Part shown: positions 17,882 to 25,796 of the stretch, in pieces
How positions within the stretch are numbered: the stretch's first letter is position 1
How the letters are laid out: every line of letters starts with the position of its first letter
Assembly: GCA_963746315.1 (NCBI GenBank)
Contig: CAVVAR010000012.1
Coordinates: forward strand, 434,001 to 498,000
Source of the DNA: Ga0077555 sp963746315
Lineage (GTDB): Bacteria; Pseudomonadota; Alphaproteobacteria; Rhizobiales; Hyphomicrobiaceae
Direction: 5' to 3'
DNA length: 64,000 bases
Notes under the pieces: model-generated
Databases searched by the model: none
What the model saw: the letters and a program-made list of their open reading frames with translations, nothing else
Told to the model about the DNA's origin: nothing
Translations under genes and position numbers: made by a program

Positions 17882-19919
17882 GCACCTCGCTCGAAGCGCT
17901 TACGTCTACATCCGTCAGTCGACGGCCGACCAGCTCGTGCACAACAAGGAAAGCCAGCGCCGCCAGTACGGCCTCGCCGATCGTGCTCGTCAGCTCGGCT
18001 GGACCAATGTCGAGATCATCGACGACGATCTCGGCCGCTCCGGCGGCGGCATCGAGCGCCCTGGCTTCGAGCGTTTGCTCGCCGCGGTCGGCAAAGGCGG
18101 TGTCGGTGCGGTGCTGGCGATCGAGGCATCCCGGCTCGCTCGCAATGGCCGCGATTGGCACACGCTGATCGAGTTCTGTGGAGTGGTCGGCACCGTTCTG
18201 GTCGACGAGGACGGAATCTACGATCCTCGCCACCCCAACGACCGCTTGCTGCTCGGCATGAAAGGCACGATGAGCGAATTGGAGCTATCGATGTTCCGTC
18301 AGCGCTCGCAGGAAGCGCTGAAGCAGAAGGCGCGGCGTGGTGCGCTTTTTCTGCGTGTTGCCGCCGGCTACGTGAAGGCAGGCCGCGATCGGATCGAAAA
18401 GGATCCGGACGGACGCGTGCAGGACGCCATCAAGCTGGTGTTCGCGAGGTTCGCCGGATGCCAGAGCGCGCGGCAGGTCCACCTCACGCTGCGCGAGGAA
18501 GGCATCGAGTTGCCGGCCAAAGGCCGCACCGCGGAAGCGGCCGGCGTGGTCTGGAGGCTGCCTCGCTACAGCACCGTGATCAACATTCTCACCAATCCGA
18601 TCTATGCCGGCGCCTACGCCTTCGGACGCACAGGCAGCAAGGTCACCGTCGAGGACGGGCGCAAATGCATTCGGCGCGGCATTCGTCGCGAGATCGGCGA
18701 TTGGGACGTGCTGCTGAAGGAGCATCACGAAGGCTACATCAGCTGGGAGGAGTTCGAGCACAATCAGCGCATCATCGCGAACAACGGCTATCGTCGAGCC
18801 AGCGGCATGGCGATGGGTGCGGCCCGAGATGGAGAGCTGCTGCTGGCCGGTCTCGTGCGCTGCGGCCATTGCGGCCGCAAGCTTCAGGTTCACTACAGCA
18901 AGAACTACGGCCGCTATAACTGCTACCTGGCTCGCCATAATCACGGCACGCAACGTTGCATCTCGATCGGCGGTCTCGGCATCGATGCTGCCGTCAGCGC
19001 CGAGGTTCTGCGCATCCTGAAGCCGCTCGGCATCGAGGCCGCGGTCAAGGCCACGGAGGCGCAGGCGAGCCAGACATCGGGCGCCGAAAGACAACTCGGC
19101 TTGGCGCTCACGCAGGCACGTTACGAGGCCGCCCACGCACGACGCCAATATGATGCCGTCGATCCTGCCAACCGGCTTGTCGCCGGTGAACTCGAGCGGC
19201 GCTGGAACGCAGCACTGGAGAACGTGCAGCGCATTGAGGGCGAGATCGCGGCGATTGCCGCGCGGAAGCCGCCACCGCTCGGTGAGGCGGAGCGCCAGCA
19301 GCTCACCGAGCTCGGTGCCGATCTTCAACGTGCCTGGTCGCATCCCGCCGCGACCGCTGCGACGCGCAAACGTATCATCCGCGCAGCGCTCAAAGAGATC
19401 GTCGTGCGCAAGGAGGGCGCGGTGATCGACGTGGTGCTGCACTGGCACGGCGGTGACCACACAAAGCTGCAGCTGAAGCTCAGGCTGAACGCGGTCGGTC
19501 GGCATCGTGAGCCGGTGCACGAGGAAGCGTTGTCGCTCATTCGCGAGCTTGCGCGTCTGATGCCGGACCGGCAGATCGCGCGGCTGCTCAATCGCATCGG
19601 CAAGCCGACGAGCTTCGGCAATGCCTGGACCCAGGAACGCGTGAAAGGCTTCCGCAAGCACCACGAGATCGAGGTCTATCGCGACGGCGAGTGGGCCGAG
19701 CGCGGCGAGATCTCGCTCGAGGAAACCGCTAACATCGTTGGCGTCTGCACGATGACGGCGTTGCGCATGCTCCGGCGCGGCGACATCAAGGGCCGACAGG
19801 TCTGTCCCGGTGCTCCCTGGGCCATCAAGGCGGCGGACCTCGCCGGATTCCGGGGGAAAACGCCTACGAAGCCGCCGCTAACACCAAATGCCTCGCAGCA
19901 GGCCTTCGACTTTCAATGA
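17862..19919 (+). CDS. Large serine recombinase
   Basis: A 685-residue site-specific recombinase. The N-terminal resolvase domain (about 10-160) has the catalytic serine in YIRQSTADQ, and conserved EASRLARNGRDWHTLIE. A recombinase DNA-binding domain follows (about 170-330). A zinc ribbon comes next (CGHCGRKLQVHYSKNYGRYN, then RCISIGG) and then a coiled-coil region near 400-470. The C-terminus has a helix-turn-helix-like segment (ETANIVGVCTMTALRMLRRG). GGAGG lies 6 nt upstream of ATG 17862. It is expected to drive excision and insertion of the element. The frame is intact, so the element may still be mobile. Confidence 0.93.
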   Translation: MTKITAEHLARSAYVYIRQSTADQLVHNKESQRRQYGLADRARQLGWTNVEIIDDDLGRSGGGIERPGFERLLAAVGKGGVGAVLAIEASRLARNGRDWHTLIEFCGVVGTVLVDEDGIYDPRHPNDRLLLGMKGTMSELELSMFRQRSQEALKQKARRGALFLRVAAGYVKAGRDRIEKDPDGRVQDAIKLVFARFAGCQSARQVHLTLREEGIELPAKGRTAEAAGVVWRLPRYSTVINILTNPIYAGAYAFGRTGSKVTVEDGRKCIRRGIRREIGDWDVLLKEHHEGYISWEEFEHNQRIIANNGYRRASGMAMGAARDGELLLAGLVRCGHCGRKLQVHYSKNYGRYNCYLARHNHGTQRCISIGGLGIDAAVSAEVLRILKPLGIEAAVKATEAQASQTSGAERQLGLALTQARYEAAHARRQYDAVDPANRLVAGELERRWNAALENVQRIEGEIAAIAARKPPPLGEAERQQLTELGADLQRAWSHPAATAATRKRIIRAALKEIVVRKEGAVIDVVLHWHGGDHTKLQLKLRLNAVGRHREPVHEEALSLIRELARLMPDRQIARLLNRIGKPTSFGNAWTQERVKGFRKHHEIEVYRDGEWAERGEISLEETANIVGVCTMTALRMLRRGDIKGRQVCPGAPWAIKAADLAGFRGKTPTKPPLTPNASQQAFDFQ

Positions 19920-19951
19920 CTTACGAGAGGTGCATTATGGCGCATGACCGC

Positions 19952-20040
19952 TCGGCCATTCGAAGATCGAGAGCACGGTGCGCTACCTCGGCATCGAGGT
20001 CGACGACGCTATCGAGATCGCCGAGAAGATCGACATCTGA
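19952..20040 (+). pseudogene. 3' tail of the split tyrosine integrase
   Basis: LGHSKIESTVRYLGIEVDDA and the end EIAEKIDI* resume exactly where the 5' part at 17393 breaks off. The tail matches the end of the 6666-6902 remnant almost residue for residue. It has the catalytic Tyr but no start of its own. Confidence 0.85.
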
Positions 20041-20130
20041 TCCTATGACGCGATACCCCTGACAGCGGACACGATCGGCGGCGCCTGCTGCGCCGCCGAT
20101 TGTGGTGCCCTCGATGGCAGCTTCTGGGAT
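20041..20130 (+). repeat. Integrase 3' flank, related to 12001-12090
   Basis: It begins directly after the integrase stop and shares ordered, evenly spaced motifs with 12001-12090. It contains the hairpin at 20070-20104. Confidence 0.6.
20070..20104 (+). repeat. Strong 15-bp hairpin after the integrase tail
   Basis: CACGATCGGCGGCGC, loop CTGCT, then GCGCCGCCGATTGTG: 14 Watson-Crick pairs and one G-U. It lies 30 nt after the integrase stop. It may be the element's end structure or a terminator without a T-run. Confidence 0.6.
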
Positions 20131-20685
20131 CGAGCAGCGGTGCAGGCACTTCGTGCGGCCACCTGCACGATTTACGTGAAGTAATCCAGGGCCGTTCTTA
20201 TCATCGTCTTTAGACGCTGGTAATAGTCGAAGATGCGGACCTGCCTGCATTCCGGGGGCGGCTCCAGCGACGACGCGGCATCATCCCGCCACTCGAACTC
20301 GATAGGGTGAGCCTCCTGCCGTCCGCCCACTTGAGCTGCCGATATGCGACTCAGCCAGAACGTGCCCCAGCTCAGTCGTGATGGCGCATTGGCGAAATCT
20401 CCGGGCCGCAACTGGCCAACCTAGTCCCACCGGCTCATAGTTCGGGCCGTCCCAGACTGTCTTCTCGGGATTGGGGCTGTACTGCTGGCGCCGCGGCGAC
20501 CGAGATGTGTCAACTTCGGCGCGCCCCTTTTCGACGGCTACAATCTCGCATCAAGCCGCGGCAAGTGCTCACGGCAGCCCATGCAAGGCCGCCCAAGCTC
20601 GTGGAAGATGGAACCTTTTTGGAACCTTTTTGCCTGCCCAAAAGGTGCTGTAGCGGTCGAAATGCCCATAAGTATCTGATTTTAT
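20131..20685. other. Gene-free stretch before tRNA-His
   Basis: Only short frames occur, none resembling a known family. One 79-codon frame on the minus strand (20172-20411) has ordinary composition but no recognisable motif or ribosome site. The stretch runs up to the 3' end of tRNA-His and may be the border of a decayed island. Confidence 0.4.
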
Positions 20686-20762
20686 TGGTACCGCCTCCCT
20701 GGCTTGAACAGGGGACCTCTAGATCCACAATCTAGCGCTCTAACCAACTGAGCTAAGGCGGC
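20686..20762 (-). tRNA. tRNA-His (anticodon GTG)
   Basis: Full cloverleaf, 77 nt with encoded CCA. The acceptor GCCGCCT pairs with AGGCGGT, the D arm is GCTCAGTTGGTTAGAGC, and the anticodon arm is CTAGA-TTGTGGA-TCTAG with GTG. The T arm is CCCTG-TTCAAGC-CAGGG. The first pair is G1:U72 with A73 and no encoded G-1:C73. This is the unusual alphaproteobacterial tRNA-His identity rather than the common bacterial one. Confidence 0.95.
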
Positions 20763-20959
20763 ACGCTCCGCCAGCGAGGCAATTTCGCCGCCGGCCACAA
20801 GACCCCCTTAATGAGGGCAGGCGTGGCCGCTCGTCAAGGCCGAACCGTCTCGCGATCCGTCATAATACTGCCGCCAGGCCTCGGTCATAGGTCGCGTAAA
20901 GGCAGCGTGGCCCAGGCACACCGCGCTGAGCACGAGTACGCGAGATCGAGAGGGAACTC

Positions 20960-21643
20960 ATGTCACATTTCGTCGGCTGGAGCCGTTCAGTCGCCTTCGC
21001 GGGCGCAATCCTGGCGGCGCTTTCTGCCGCGACACCCGCGTTCGCCCAGGCGACGCCCCCGGCCGGAGCAGCCGTGCCGCCCCTGAAGGCGGTCGAGCTC
21101 ACTCCGGAGGAGATCGCCGAGCGCGAGGCTCGCAAGGGCTGCAAGGTCAAGATCTGCGCCGCCTTTCACAATGGCAAGGCGGACGGTGGCGATGTCGCCT
21201 GCTCCGTCCTCAAGTCGTGGCGCAAGGAGCAGCTCACCAAGATGCTCCAGAAGGCCAAGGTCTCGTGGCCCTGGGGCCGGGTCAAATGCTCGGCTGACAT
21301 CAAGCTGAAGCGCGATCTCCTGGTCAAGGCGACGCGCGACGAGCGTCACGAGGCGACCCTGGATCCCCACAAGGTGGTCTGCGAGGTCGAGCGCGAGAAC
21401 GCTGCGGCGGCCCAGATCAAGGTCGAGTTCACCCCAAAGGTGATCTTCGAGAAGGGCAAGGCCGTGAAGGCTGTGCTCGGTTGGGGCAAGATCGAGGCGC
21501 CGACGCTCCTCAAGGGTGCCATGTGGACCGCCACCGCCACCGACAATACATTCAATGTCCTGCAGAGCACCGTTGTCGACGATATCAACGATTTCATCGG
21601 ACCCCGTTGCGACGAGGTAAAGGCCGAATGGGCCGGCAAATAG
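20960..21643 (+). CDS. Secreted or periplasmic protein, unknown function
   Basis: A 227-residue protein with a clear signal peptide (hydrophobic run about 10-27, then AFAQA). After the cleavage site come a Pro-rich linker and a domain with four Cys: GCKVKICAAF near residue 60, DVACSV near 81, then VKCSAD, and later KVVCEVE and IGPRCDE. The cysteines probably form disulfides. I do not recognise the family; it looks like a conserved Rhizobiales periplasmic protein. It stands alone between tRNA-His and the FAH-family gene. Confidence 0.75.
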   Translation: MSHFVGWSRSVAFAGAILAALSAATPAFAQATPPAGAAVPPLKAVELTPEEIAEREARKGCKVKICAAFHNGKADGGDVACSVLKSWRKEQLTKMLQKAKVSWPWGRVKCSADIKLKRDLLVKATRDERHEATLDPHKVVCEVERENAAAAQIKVEFTPKVIFEKGKAVKAVLGWGKIEAPTLLKGAMWTATATDNTFNVLQSTVVDDINDFIGPRCDEVKAEWAGK

Positions 21644-21786
21644 ACCCGCGATCGGTGCCGGCTCCGCGCTCGAGCCACGGCAACCCAGCCTGCCGGCAGA
21701 GTTGACGCTGGATTCCTTATGACAGGCCGGGCTCCCATCTGCTAGCAATGCGCGCCCTTTTCGAGGGATCGCAAGGAGCCCGACCC

Positions 21787-22470
21787 ATGGCCTACGTGTT
21801 CGATCCGCCCCTGCAGGCGGCGTTGCCGATCGGCGGCACCGATCAGCTGTTTCCCGTGCATCGCATCTATTGCATCGGCCGCAACTACGCCGAGCACGCC
21901 AAGGAGATGGGGCACGACCCGAACCGTGAGCCCCCCTTCTTCTTTCAGAAAAACCCCGACAATCTTCGAACGGATGGAAAGTTCCCCTATCCGCCCGGCA
22001 CGTCCGACGTGCACCATGAGATCGAGATGATCGTGGCGCTCAAGACCGGCGGCCGCGACATCAGGCCCGAGGAGGCGCTCCGTCACGTCCTCGGCTATGG
22101 CGTGGCCCTCGACATGACCCGCCGCGATCTCCAGGGCGAGGCCAAGAAGCTTGGCCGTCCCTGGGAAGTCGGTAAAGCCTTCGAGCATTCCGCACCCTCG
22201 ACGCCGCTGGTTCTCGCCGAGAAGATCGGGCATCCGTCGAAGGGTGCGATCTGGCTCGATGTTAACGGCAAGCGTCGCCAGGAAGGCGATCTCGCGCACA
22301 TGATCTGGGATATCCCGGGTCAGATCGCGTTTATCTCTAGCCTGTTCGAGCTGAAGGCCGGCGACGTCATCATGACCGGGACGCCTTCGGGTGTTGCCGC
22401 TGTCGTCAAAGGCGACCGCCTCCACGGCCATGTCGACGGCGTTGGCGATCTCGAGGTCGAGGTCGTCTGA
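21787..22470 (+). CDS. Fumarylacetoacetate hydrolase (FAH) family protein
   Basis: A 227-residue cytoplasmic metal-dependent hydrolase/isomerase of the small FAH type. Family blocks are YCIGRNYAEHAKEMG, PPFFFQKNPDNL, the metal-site HHEIEMIVAL (E-x-E), GVALDMTRRDLQ and MTGTPSGVAAV. Small members act on 2-keto-enol acids such as acylpyruvates or oxaloacetate enol forms; the substrate here cannot be read. AAGGAG lies upstream of ATG 21787, preferred over the in-frame ATG at 21748. Confidence 0.92.
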   Translation: MAYVFDPPLQAALPIGGTDQLFPVHRIYCIGRNYAEHAKEMGHDPNREPPFFFQKNPDNLRTDGKFPYPPGTSDVHHEIEMIVALKTGGRDIRPEEALRHVLGYGVALDMTRRDLQGEAKKLGRPWEVGKAFEHSAPSTPLVLAEKIGHPSKGAIWLDVNGKRRQEGDLAHMIWDIPGQIAFISSLFELKAGDVIMTGTPSGVAAVVKGDRLHGHVDGVGDLEVEVV

Positions 22471-22539
22471 AGAGCGGGGCCGGATCGCTCGGCGAGCGTT
22501 CCGGTCCGATCCGCATCGGCGTTTGATCAGGGGGGGGGC

Positions 22540-23124
22540 ATGGCGCACGGACACGGCGTCGGCCACGGCGATGCCGATGGCGGCAACAAATACATTGCGG
22601 TCTTCATCTCGGTCCTGGCCTTGTTTCTGGCTATCGCCGAGACGTTGGCCAAGAGCGCTCAGACCAACTCGCTATCCTACAATATCGAGGCATCGAACCT
22701 TTGGGCCTTCTACCAGGCCAAGACGATCAGGCAGACCGCCATCAAGACGGCAGCCGAGCAACTCGAGGTCGACCTGGCACTGACCCGCGACGAGGCCTTC
22801 CGCACAGCGTTGGAGAGGCGCGTCAGCGCATGGAAGGCAGACGTCGCCCGTTACCAGTCAGAGCCGACAGCGTCGGGCGGCGAAGGCCGCAAGGAGCTGC
22901 AGGCGCGCGCTAAGGTGGCCGAGAAGAAGCGTGATCTTTATACCGAAAAATACCACCACTTCGAGGTTGCCTCCGCCCTCTTCCAGATCGCGATCGTTCT
23001 TGCCTCGGTCTACCTCATCACCCACGTCTTCCATCTCGTGGCCGGGGCGGGGCTGCTGACGGCGACCGGCGTGTTCTTCTTTGTCATTGGGCTCTTCTTC
23101 CCGCACGCCGTCCATCTCTTCTGA
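22540..23124 (+). CDS. DUF4337-type membrane protein
   Basis: A 194-residue protein. A His/Gly-rich start is followed by a first membrane helix (about 18-38, IAVFISVLALFLAIAETLAK), then LSYNIEASNLWAFYQAKTIR, the signature stretch of the DUF4337 family. A charged helical region follows (about 60-140) and then two C-terminal membrane helices (about 145-190). The function is unknown. It is followed by a hairpin and a convergent gene. Confidence 0.85.
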   Translation: MAHGHGVGHGDADGGNKYIAVFISVLALFLAIAETLAKSAQTNSLSYNIEASNLWAFYQAKTIRQTAIKTAAEQLEVDLALTRDEAFRTALERRVSAWKADVARYQSEPTASGGEGRKELQARAKVAEKKRDLYTEKYHHFEVASALFQIAIVLASVYLITHVFHLVAGAGLLTATGVFFFVIGLFFPHAVHLF

Positions 23125-23150
23125 CGCCGGCCGCCGACGCACAAACGAAA

Positions 23151-23176
23151 ACGGCGCAGTGTTTTTTCTGCGCCGT
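23151..23176. terminator. Hairpin between convergent genes
   Basis: ACGGCGCAG and CTGCGCCGT form a 9-bp stem around a T-rich 8-nt loop. It lies between the stops of the DUF4337 gene (23124) and the minus-strand pilus protein gene (23210) and could serve both directions. No T-run follows the stem. Confidence 0.55.
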
Positions 23177-23209
23177 GGGCCGTTGCCTGGGTCTGTAGGT
23201 CGATGCCTT

Positions 23210-23719
23210 TTACTGGCTCGCCGACCCGCCGCCGCCGCCGTCCGCTGCGCCGTCCGAGAACTTGATCTTGCGCTCGGCCATGCGCCCCAGCGTCTCGAAG
23301 TATCCTTGCTCGTCGCCGACCACCAGGGACGGATTGCAGTTCGGCGCGCAGTTGTAGGATTCGCGCTTGGCACCCTTCTGGAGATTGACCACGCGGGCCT
23401 CCTCCCGGATCACGATGACGCGCTGATCCTGGATGACGCTACGCTGCGCATCGAGGGCGATCACATTCGTGATGCCGAAGGTCTTGCCCGTTATGACCAG
23501 CAGATCGTTGGCCTGCACGGTGACGTCGGCGATCGAGGGATTGCCGACGATGATCTCCGCCACGGGTCGCGGCAGGCGCAGCAGCTGCGATTGATCGTAC
23601 TTGACCACGAGGTCTTGCGCTGCCGCACCGCTCACCGGCAGGGCTGCAGCGACGAGAAGCCCTCGCAGGAGCGTTCCGAAACGCGAACGGACGGCAGGGA
23701 CGTTGGCGCGGCTCGACAT
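23210..23719 (-). CDS. Pilus-formation N-terminal-domain protein (CpaC N-domain-like), periplasmic
   Basis: A 169-residue protein with a signal peptide (about 15-35, ending AAAQ). Residues about 38-110 match the domain found before the secretin part of CpaC/RhcC proteins (QLLRLPRPVAEIIVGNPSIA, then a VTGKTFGITNVIALD-like block). There is no secretin domain. A short C-terminal region has two Cys (NCAPNC) and a Gly-rich end. It is transcribed away from the pilin array from a shared upstream region. It may assist the Tad secretin or pilus base; the role is inferred from domain and position. Confidence 0.82.
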   Translation of the reverse strand: MSSRANVPAVRSRFGTLLRGLLVAAALPVSGAAAQDLVVKYDQSQLLRLPRPVAEIIVGNPSIADVTVQANDLLVITGKTFGITNVIALDAQRSVIQDQRVIVIREEARVVNLQKGAKRESYNCAPNCNPSLVVGDEQGYFETLGRMAERKIKFSDGAADGGGGGSASQ

Positions 23720-23908
23720 TGATGGGGGCTCCGTCGACTAGGAATCTCGGTTCGCCCCGATCATGCGCCGAAACTGGTGAAGGAATGGCAAACGCGCTGT
23801 GCCGTTTCGAGCCGCCCGCCCCGCGCCGTCCCGGAAGCACATTGGCGTTTGCCGAAAATTAGCCCTGCCGCGTGCGGAAAATAGAAATCGCGTCGCAATA
23901 TCATCGAG

Positions 23909-23940
23909 TTAACTGCTTGTTGAGTGGTGGGGCATACGTT
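23909..23940 (+). promoter_or_regulatory. Pilin promoter, copy 1
   Basis: TTAACTGCTTGTTGA followed by TACGTT; the two blocks start 26 nt apart, exactly as in the four other copies. TTAA-N7-TTGA resembles a degenerate CtrA box, and TACGTT would be the -10. This copy lacks the ATTATCC element seen upstream of the others. Confidence 0.5.
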
Positions 23941-24029
23941 TGCAGGTGTTGAGGCCAGGCAGTAAGCCCCGGCCTGACGGAACGGGGCCAAGGCCCTTGG
24001 CAACAGGTCGAGTTGGGAGAGTACGAGTC

Positions 24030-24197
24030 ATGAAGTTCCTTGCAAAGTTCGCGAAGTGCGAGTCGGGCGCCACGGCCATCGAGTACGGCCTCATCGCGGC
24101 TCTGATCGGCGTGGGCATCATCACCGCCGTGACCAACGTCGGCAGCGAGATCCAGGGCACGTTCAACGACGTGAAGGACGGCTTGGCCAACCGCTAA
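24030..24197 (+). CDS. Flp/Fap-type pilin, copy 1
   Basis: A 55-residue prepilin of the Tad system. The leader ends at Gly13, with processing predicted before Ala14, and Glu at +5 followed by Tyr (GATAIEYGLIAALIG) is the Flp signature. A single hydrophobic helix and a short tail ending GLANR follow. The mature subunit of about 42 residues is polymerised in the inner membrane after cleavage by CpaA. The ribosome site is in GGGAGAG, 9 nt before ATG. It has its own promoter upstream and its own terminator downstream. It differs from copies 2-4 at only a few residues. Confidence 0.95.
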   Translation: MKFLAKFAKCESGATAIEYGLIAALIGVGIITAVTNVGSEIQGTFNDVKDGLANR

Positions 24198-24248
24198 GCC
24201 GCCTCGTCATCGGCGGGCGGGAAACGCCTGCTGCATGAAAGGCCCGAA

Positions 24249-24281
24249 CCGCCTGGCTCCTTCGGAGCCGGGCGGTTTTTT
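24249..24281 (+). terminator. Rho-independent terminator of pilin copy 1
   Basis: CCGCCTGGCTCC, TTCG loop, GAGCCGGGCGG and a six-T run. Classic intrinsic terminator, 50 nt after the pilin stop. Confidence 0.9.
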
Positions 24282-24340
24282 CTTGTGCACCCCACGATCG
24301 AAACGGCGCGTCGGGATAATATCCCTTGGAATAAGAGAAA

Positions 24341-24423
24341 ATTATCCAATGCATTATCAAGTTGTCGCGTTAATTGGGGAAGGGCGCAGATTTAACTTGT
24401 TGTTCAAGGGGCGAGCCTAGGAT
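24341..24423 (+). promoter_or_regulatory. Pilin promoter, copy 2, with upstream ATTATCC element
   Basis: ATTATCC at 24341-24347, then 51 nt on TTAACTTGTTGTTCA from 24392, and TAGGAT at 24418-24423, 26 nt after the start of TTAA. Same layout as copies 3-5. Confidence 0.55.
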
Positions 24424-24504
24424 CGGTTTTGTCGAGGCTGCACAGCCGCAGCCTGAACCGGTTAGCAGTCCGGTCCACAGTGTCGAGTTGGGAGAGTACG
24501 AGTC

Positions 24505-24672
24505 ATGAAATTCCTTGTAAAGTTCGCGAAGTGCGAGTTGGGCGCCACGGCCATCGAGTACGGCCTCATCGCGGCTCTGATTGGCGTGGGCATCATCACC
24601 GCCGTGACCAACGTCGGCAGCGAGATCCAGGGCACGTTCAACGACGTGAAGGACGGCCTGGCCAACCGCTAA
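24505..24672 (+). CDS. Flp pilin, copy 2
   Basis: A 55-residue prepilin, near-identical to copy 1 (KFLVKFAKCELG leader). Same predicted cleavage after Gly13 and same Glu+5/Tyr pair. The whole 475-nt unit, from promoter through gene, is duplicated. Confidence 0.95.
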   Translation: MKFLVKFAKCELGATAIEYGLIAALIGVGIITAVTNVGSEIQGTFNDVKDGLANR

Positions 24673-24723
24673 GCCGCCTCGTCATCGGCGGGCGGGAAAC
24701 GCCTGCTGCATGAAAGGCCCGAA

Positions 24724-24754
24724 CCGCCTGGCTCCATCGGAGCTGGGCGGTTTT
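24724..24754 (+). terminator. Rho-independent terminator of pilin copy 2
   Basis: CCGCCTGGCTCC, ATCG loop, GAGCTGGGCGG and TTTT. Paralogue of the copy-1 terminator. Confidence 0.85.
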
Positions 24755-24814
24755 CGTATTGAGTGGCTCGGTGATGCCAACTGTCGACGCTCTTTGAATT
24801 GGCTGTAATATAAT

Positions 24815-24897
24815 ATTATCCATACGACTTATCAGCCGGATCGTTAAGATGGAAAAGCCGCCGAATTAACTGGTTGTGCAGAGTGTAGCGCTAGGAT
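24815..24897 (+). promoter_or_regulatory. Pilin promoter, copy 3, with upstream ATTATCC element
   Basis: ATTATCC at 24815-24821, TTAACTGGTTGTGCA from 24866 and TAGGAT at 24892-24897. Spacing is 51 and 26 nt, as in copy 2. Confidence 0.55.
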
Positions 24898-24978
24898 CGG
24901 TCTTGTCGAGGTTGCAGAAACGCAGCCATACCCGGAAAGAGATCCGGTCCACAGAGTTGAGTTGGGAGAGTACGAGTT

Positions 24979-25146
24979 ATGAAGTTCCTTGCAAAGTTCG
25001 CGAAGTGCGAGTTGGGCGCCACGGCCATCGAGTACGGCCTCATCGCGGCTCTGATCGGCGTGGGCATCATCACCGCCGTGACCAACGTCGGCAGCGAAGT
25101 CCAGGGCACGTTCAACGACGTGAAGGACGGCCTGGCCAACCGCTAA
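24979..25146 (+). CDS. Flp pilin, copy 3
   Basis: A 55-residue prepilin (KFLAKFAKCELG leader, GSEVQGTFNDV before the tail). It differs from copies 1 and 2 by one or two residues. Same processing site and same upstream GTTGGGAGAGTACGAG ribosome-site region. Confidence 0.95.
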   Translation: MKFLAKFAKCELGATAIEYGLIAALIGVGIITAVTNVGSEVQGTFNDVKDGLANR

Positions 25147-25196
25147 TCGGCGGCGCCGGCGTCTACAGCGGTCAACACGCTGCACGGACTGCCAAT

Positions 25197-25227
25197 AACG
25201 CTCGGCTCCACCGGAGCCGGGCGTTTT
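25197..25227 (+). terminator. Rho-independent terminator of pilin copy 3
   Basis: AACGCTCGGCTCC, ACC loop, GGAGCCGGGCG and TTTT. The stem has been rebuilt relative to copies 1 and 2 but still keeps pairing. Confidence 0.8.
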
Positions 25228-25320
25228 CGCTTTTGGTCGGCTTGTGTGCCATGCCTGAGGCGTCCGGTGACGCAGCGACCCGCGGAAATCACGAGAATTA
25301 TTTGATCTGGGAAAGGGAAA

Positions 25321-25404
25321 ATTATCCGATCGGATCTGTCGAATTAGATACAAATAATAGTCGATATCCGTTTTAACTGGTCGTTTAATGGCCACGCATA
25401 CGAT
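25321..25404 (+). promoter_or_regulatory. Pilin promoter, copy 4, with upstream ATTATCC element
   Basis: ATTATCC at 25321-25327, TTAACTGGTCGTTTAA from 25373 and TACGAT at 25399-25404. Spacing is 52 and 26 nt. This copy comes closest to a TTAA-N7/8-TTAA CtrA-type site. Confidence 0.55.
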
Positions 25405-25485
25405 CGGAGTTGTCAAGGCCGAGAAGTCAATGGCCAAAACAGGCAAGTGCATCAGCCAACAGAGTTGAGTTCGGAGTTCCCAGTC

Positions 25486-25653
25486 ATGAAATTCCTTGTA
25501 AAGTTCGCGAAGTGCGAGTCGGGCGCCACGGCCATCGAGTACGGCCTCATCGCGGCTCTGATCGGCGTGGGCATCATCACCGCGGTCACCAACGTCGGCA
25601 GCGAGCTCCAGGGCACGTTCAACGACGTGAAGGACGGCCTGGCCAACCGCTGA
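25486..25653 (+). CDS. Flp pilin, copy 4
   Basis: A 55-residue prepilin (KFLVKFAKCESG leader, GSELQGTFNDV). Cleavage is predicted after Gly13. It is the last of the four near-identical copies and its stop codon is TGA instead of TAA. Confidence 0.95.
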   Translation: MKFLVKFAKCESGATAIEYGLIAALIGVGIITAVTNVGSELQGTFNDVKDGLANR

Positions 25654-25697
25654 TAACGGTATATAGGCAGGCGCAGTCTCCTCGCGAGGCCATTCTG

Positions 25698-25728
25698 AAA
25701 TCGCTCGCCCCCCCGGGGCGGGCGATTT
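25698..25728 (+). terminator. Terminator hairpin of pilin copy 4
   Basis: AAATCGCTCGCCCC, CCC loop, GGGGCGGGCGATTT. A long stem ending in a short T-run, unrelated in sequence to the terminators of copies 1-3. Confidence 0.75.
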
Positions 25729-25796
25729 GCGTTCGGCCGGCGACTGAAGACATTAGTCGGCACAAAGAGATGATTGTTCGCAGAGATTGAGGCAAA

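Larger units (their letters stand above)
17394..19951 (+). mobile_element. Large-serine-recombinase element inserted in an integrase pseudogene
   Basis: About 2.56 kb lying between the two halves of the integrase (LRAVQLPLG to the left, LGHSKIESTVRYLG to the right). It carries three same-strand frames: a short DUF-like protein, a 60-residue protein and a 685-residue serine recombinase. No terminal inverted repeats are visible, as expected for serine recombinases. The two junctions share the imperfect core CCGCTGGG (left) and CCGCTCGG (right). The layout recalls the rhizobial y4bA-D type recombinase cassettes; that comparison is from memory. Confidence 0.75.

Noticed and set aside
18285..19664. 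459-codon frame antisense to the serine recombinase
   Set aside because: A shadow of the recombinase; no conserved motif.
20172..20411. 79-codon minus-strand gene before tRNA-His
   Set aside because: No ribosome site, no recognisable motif, and it lies in element-derived DNA.
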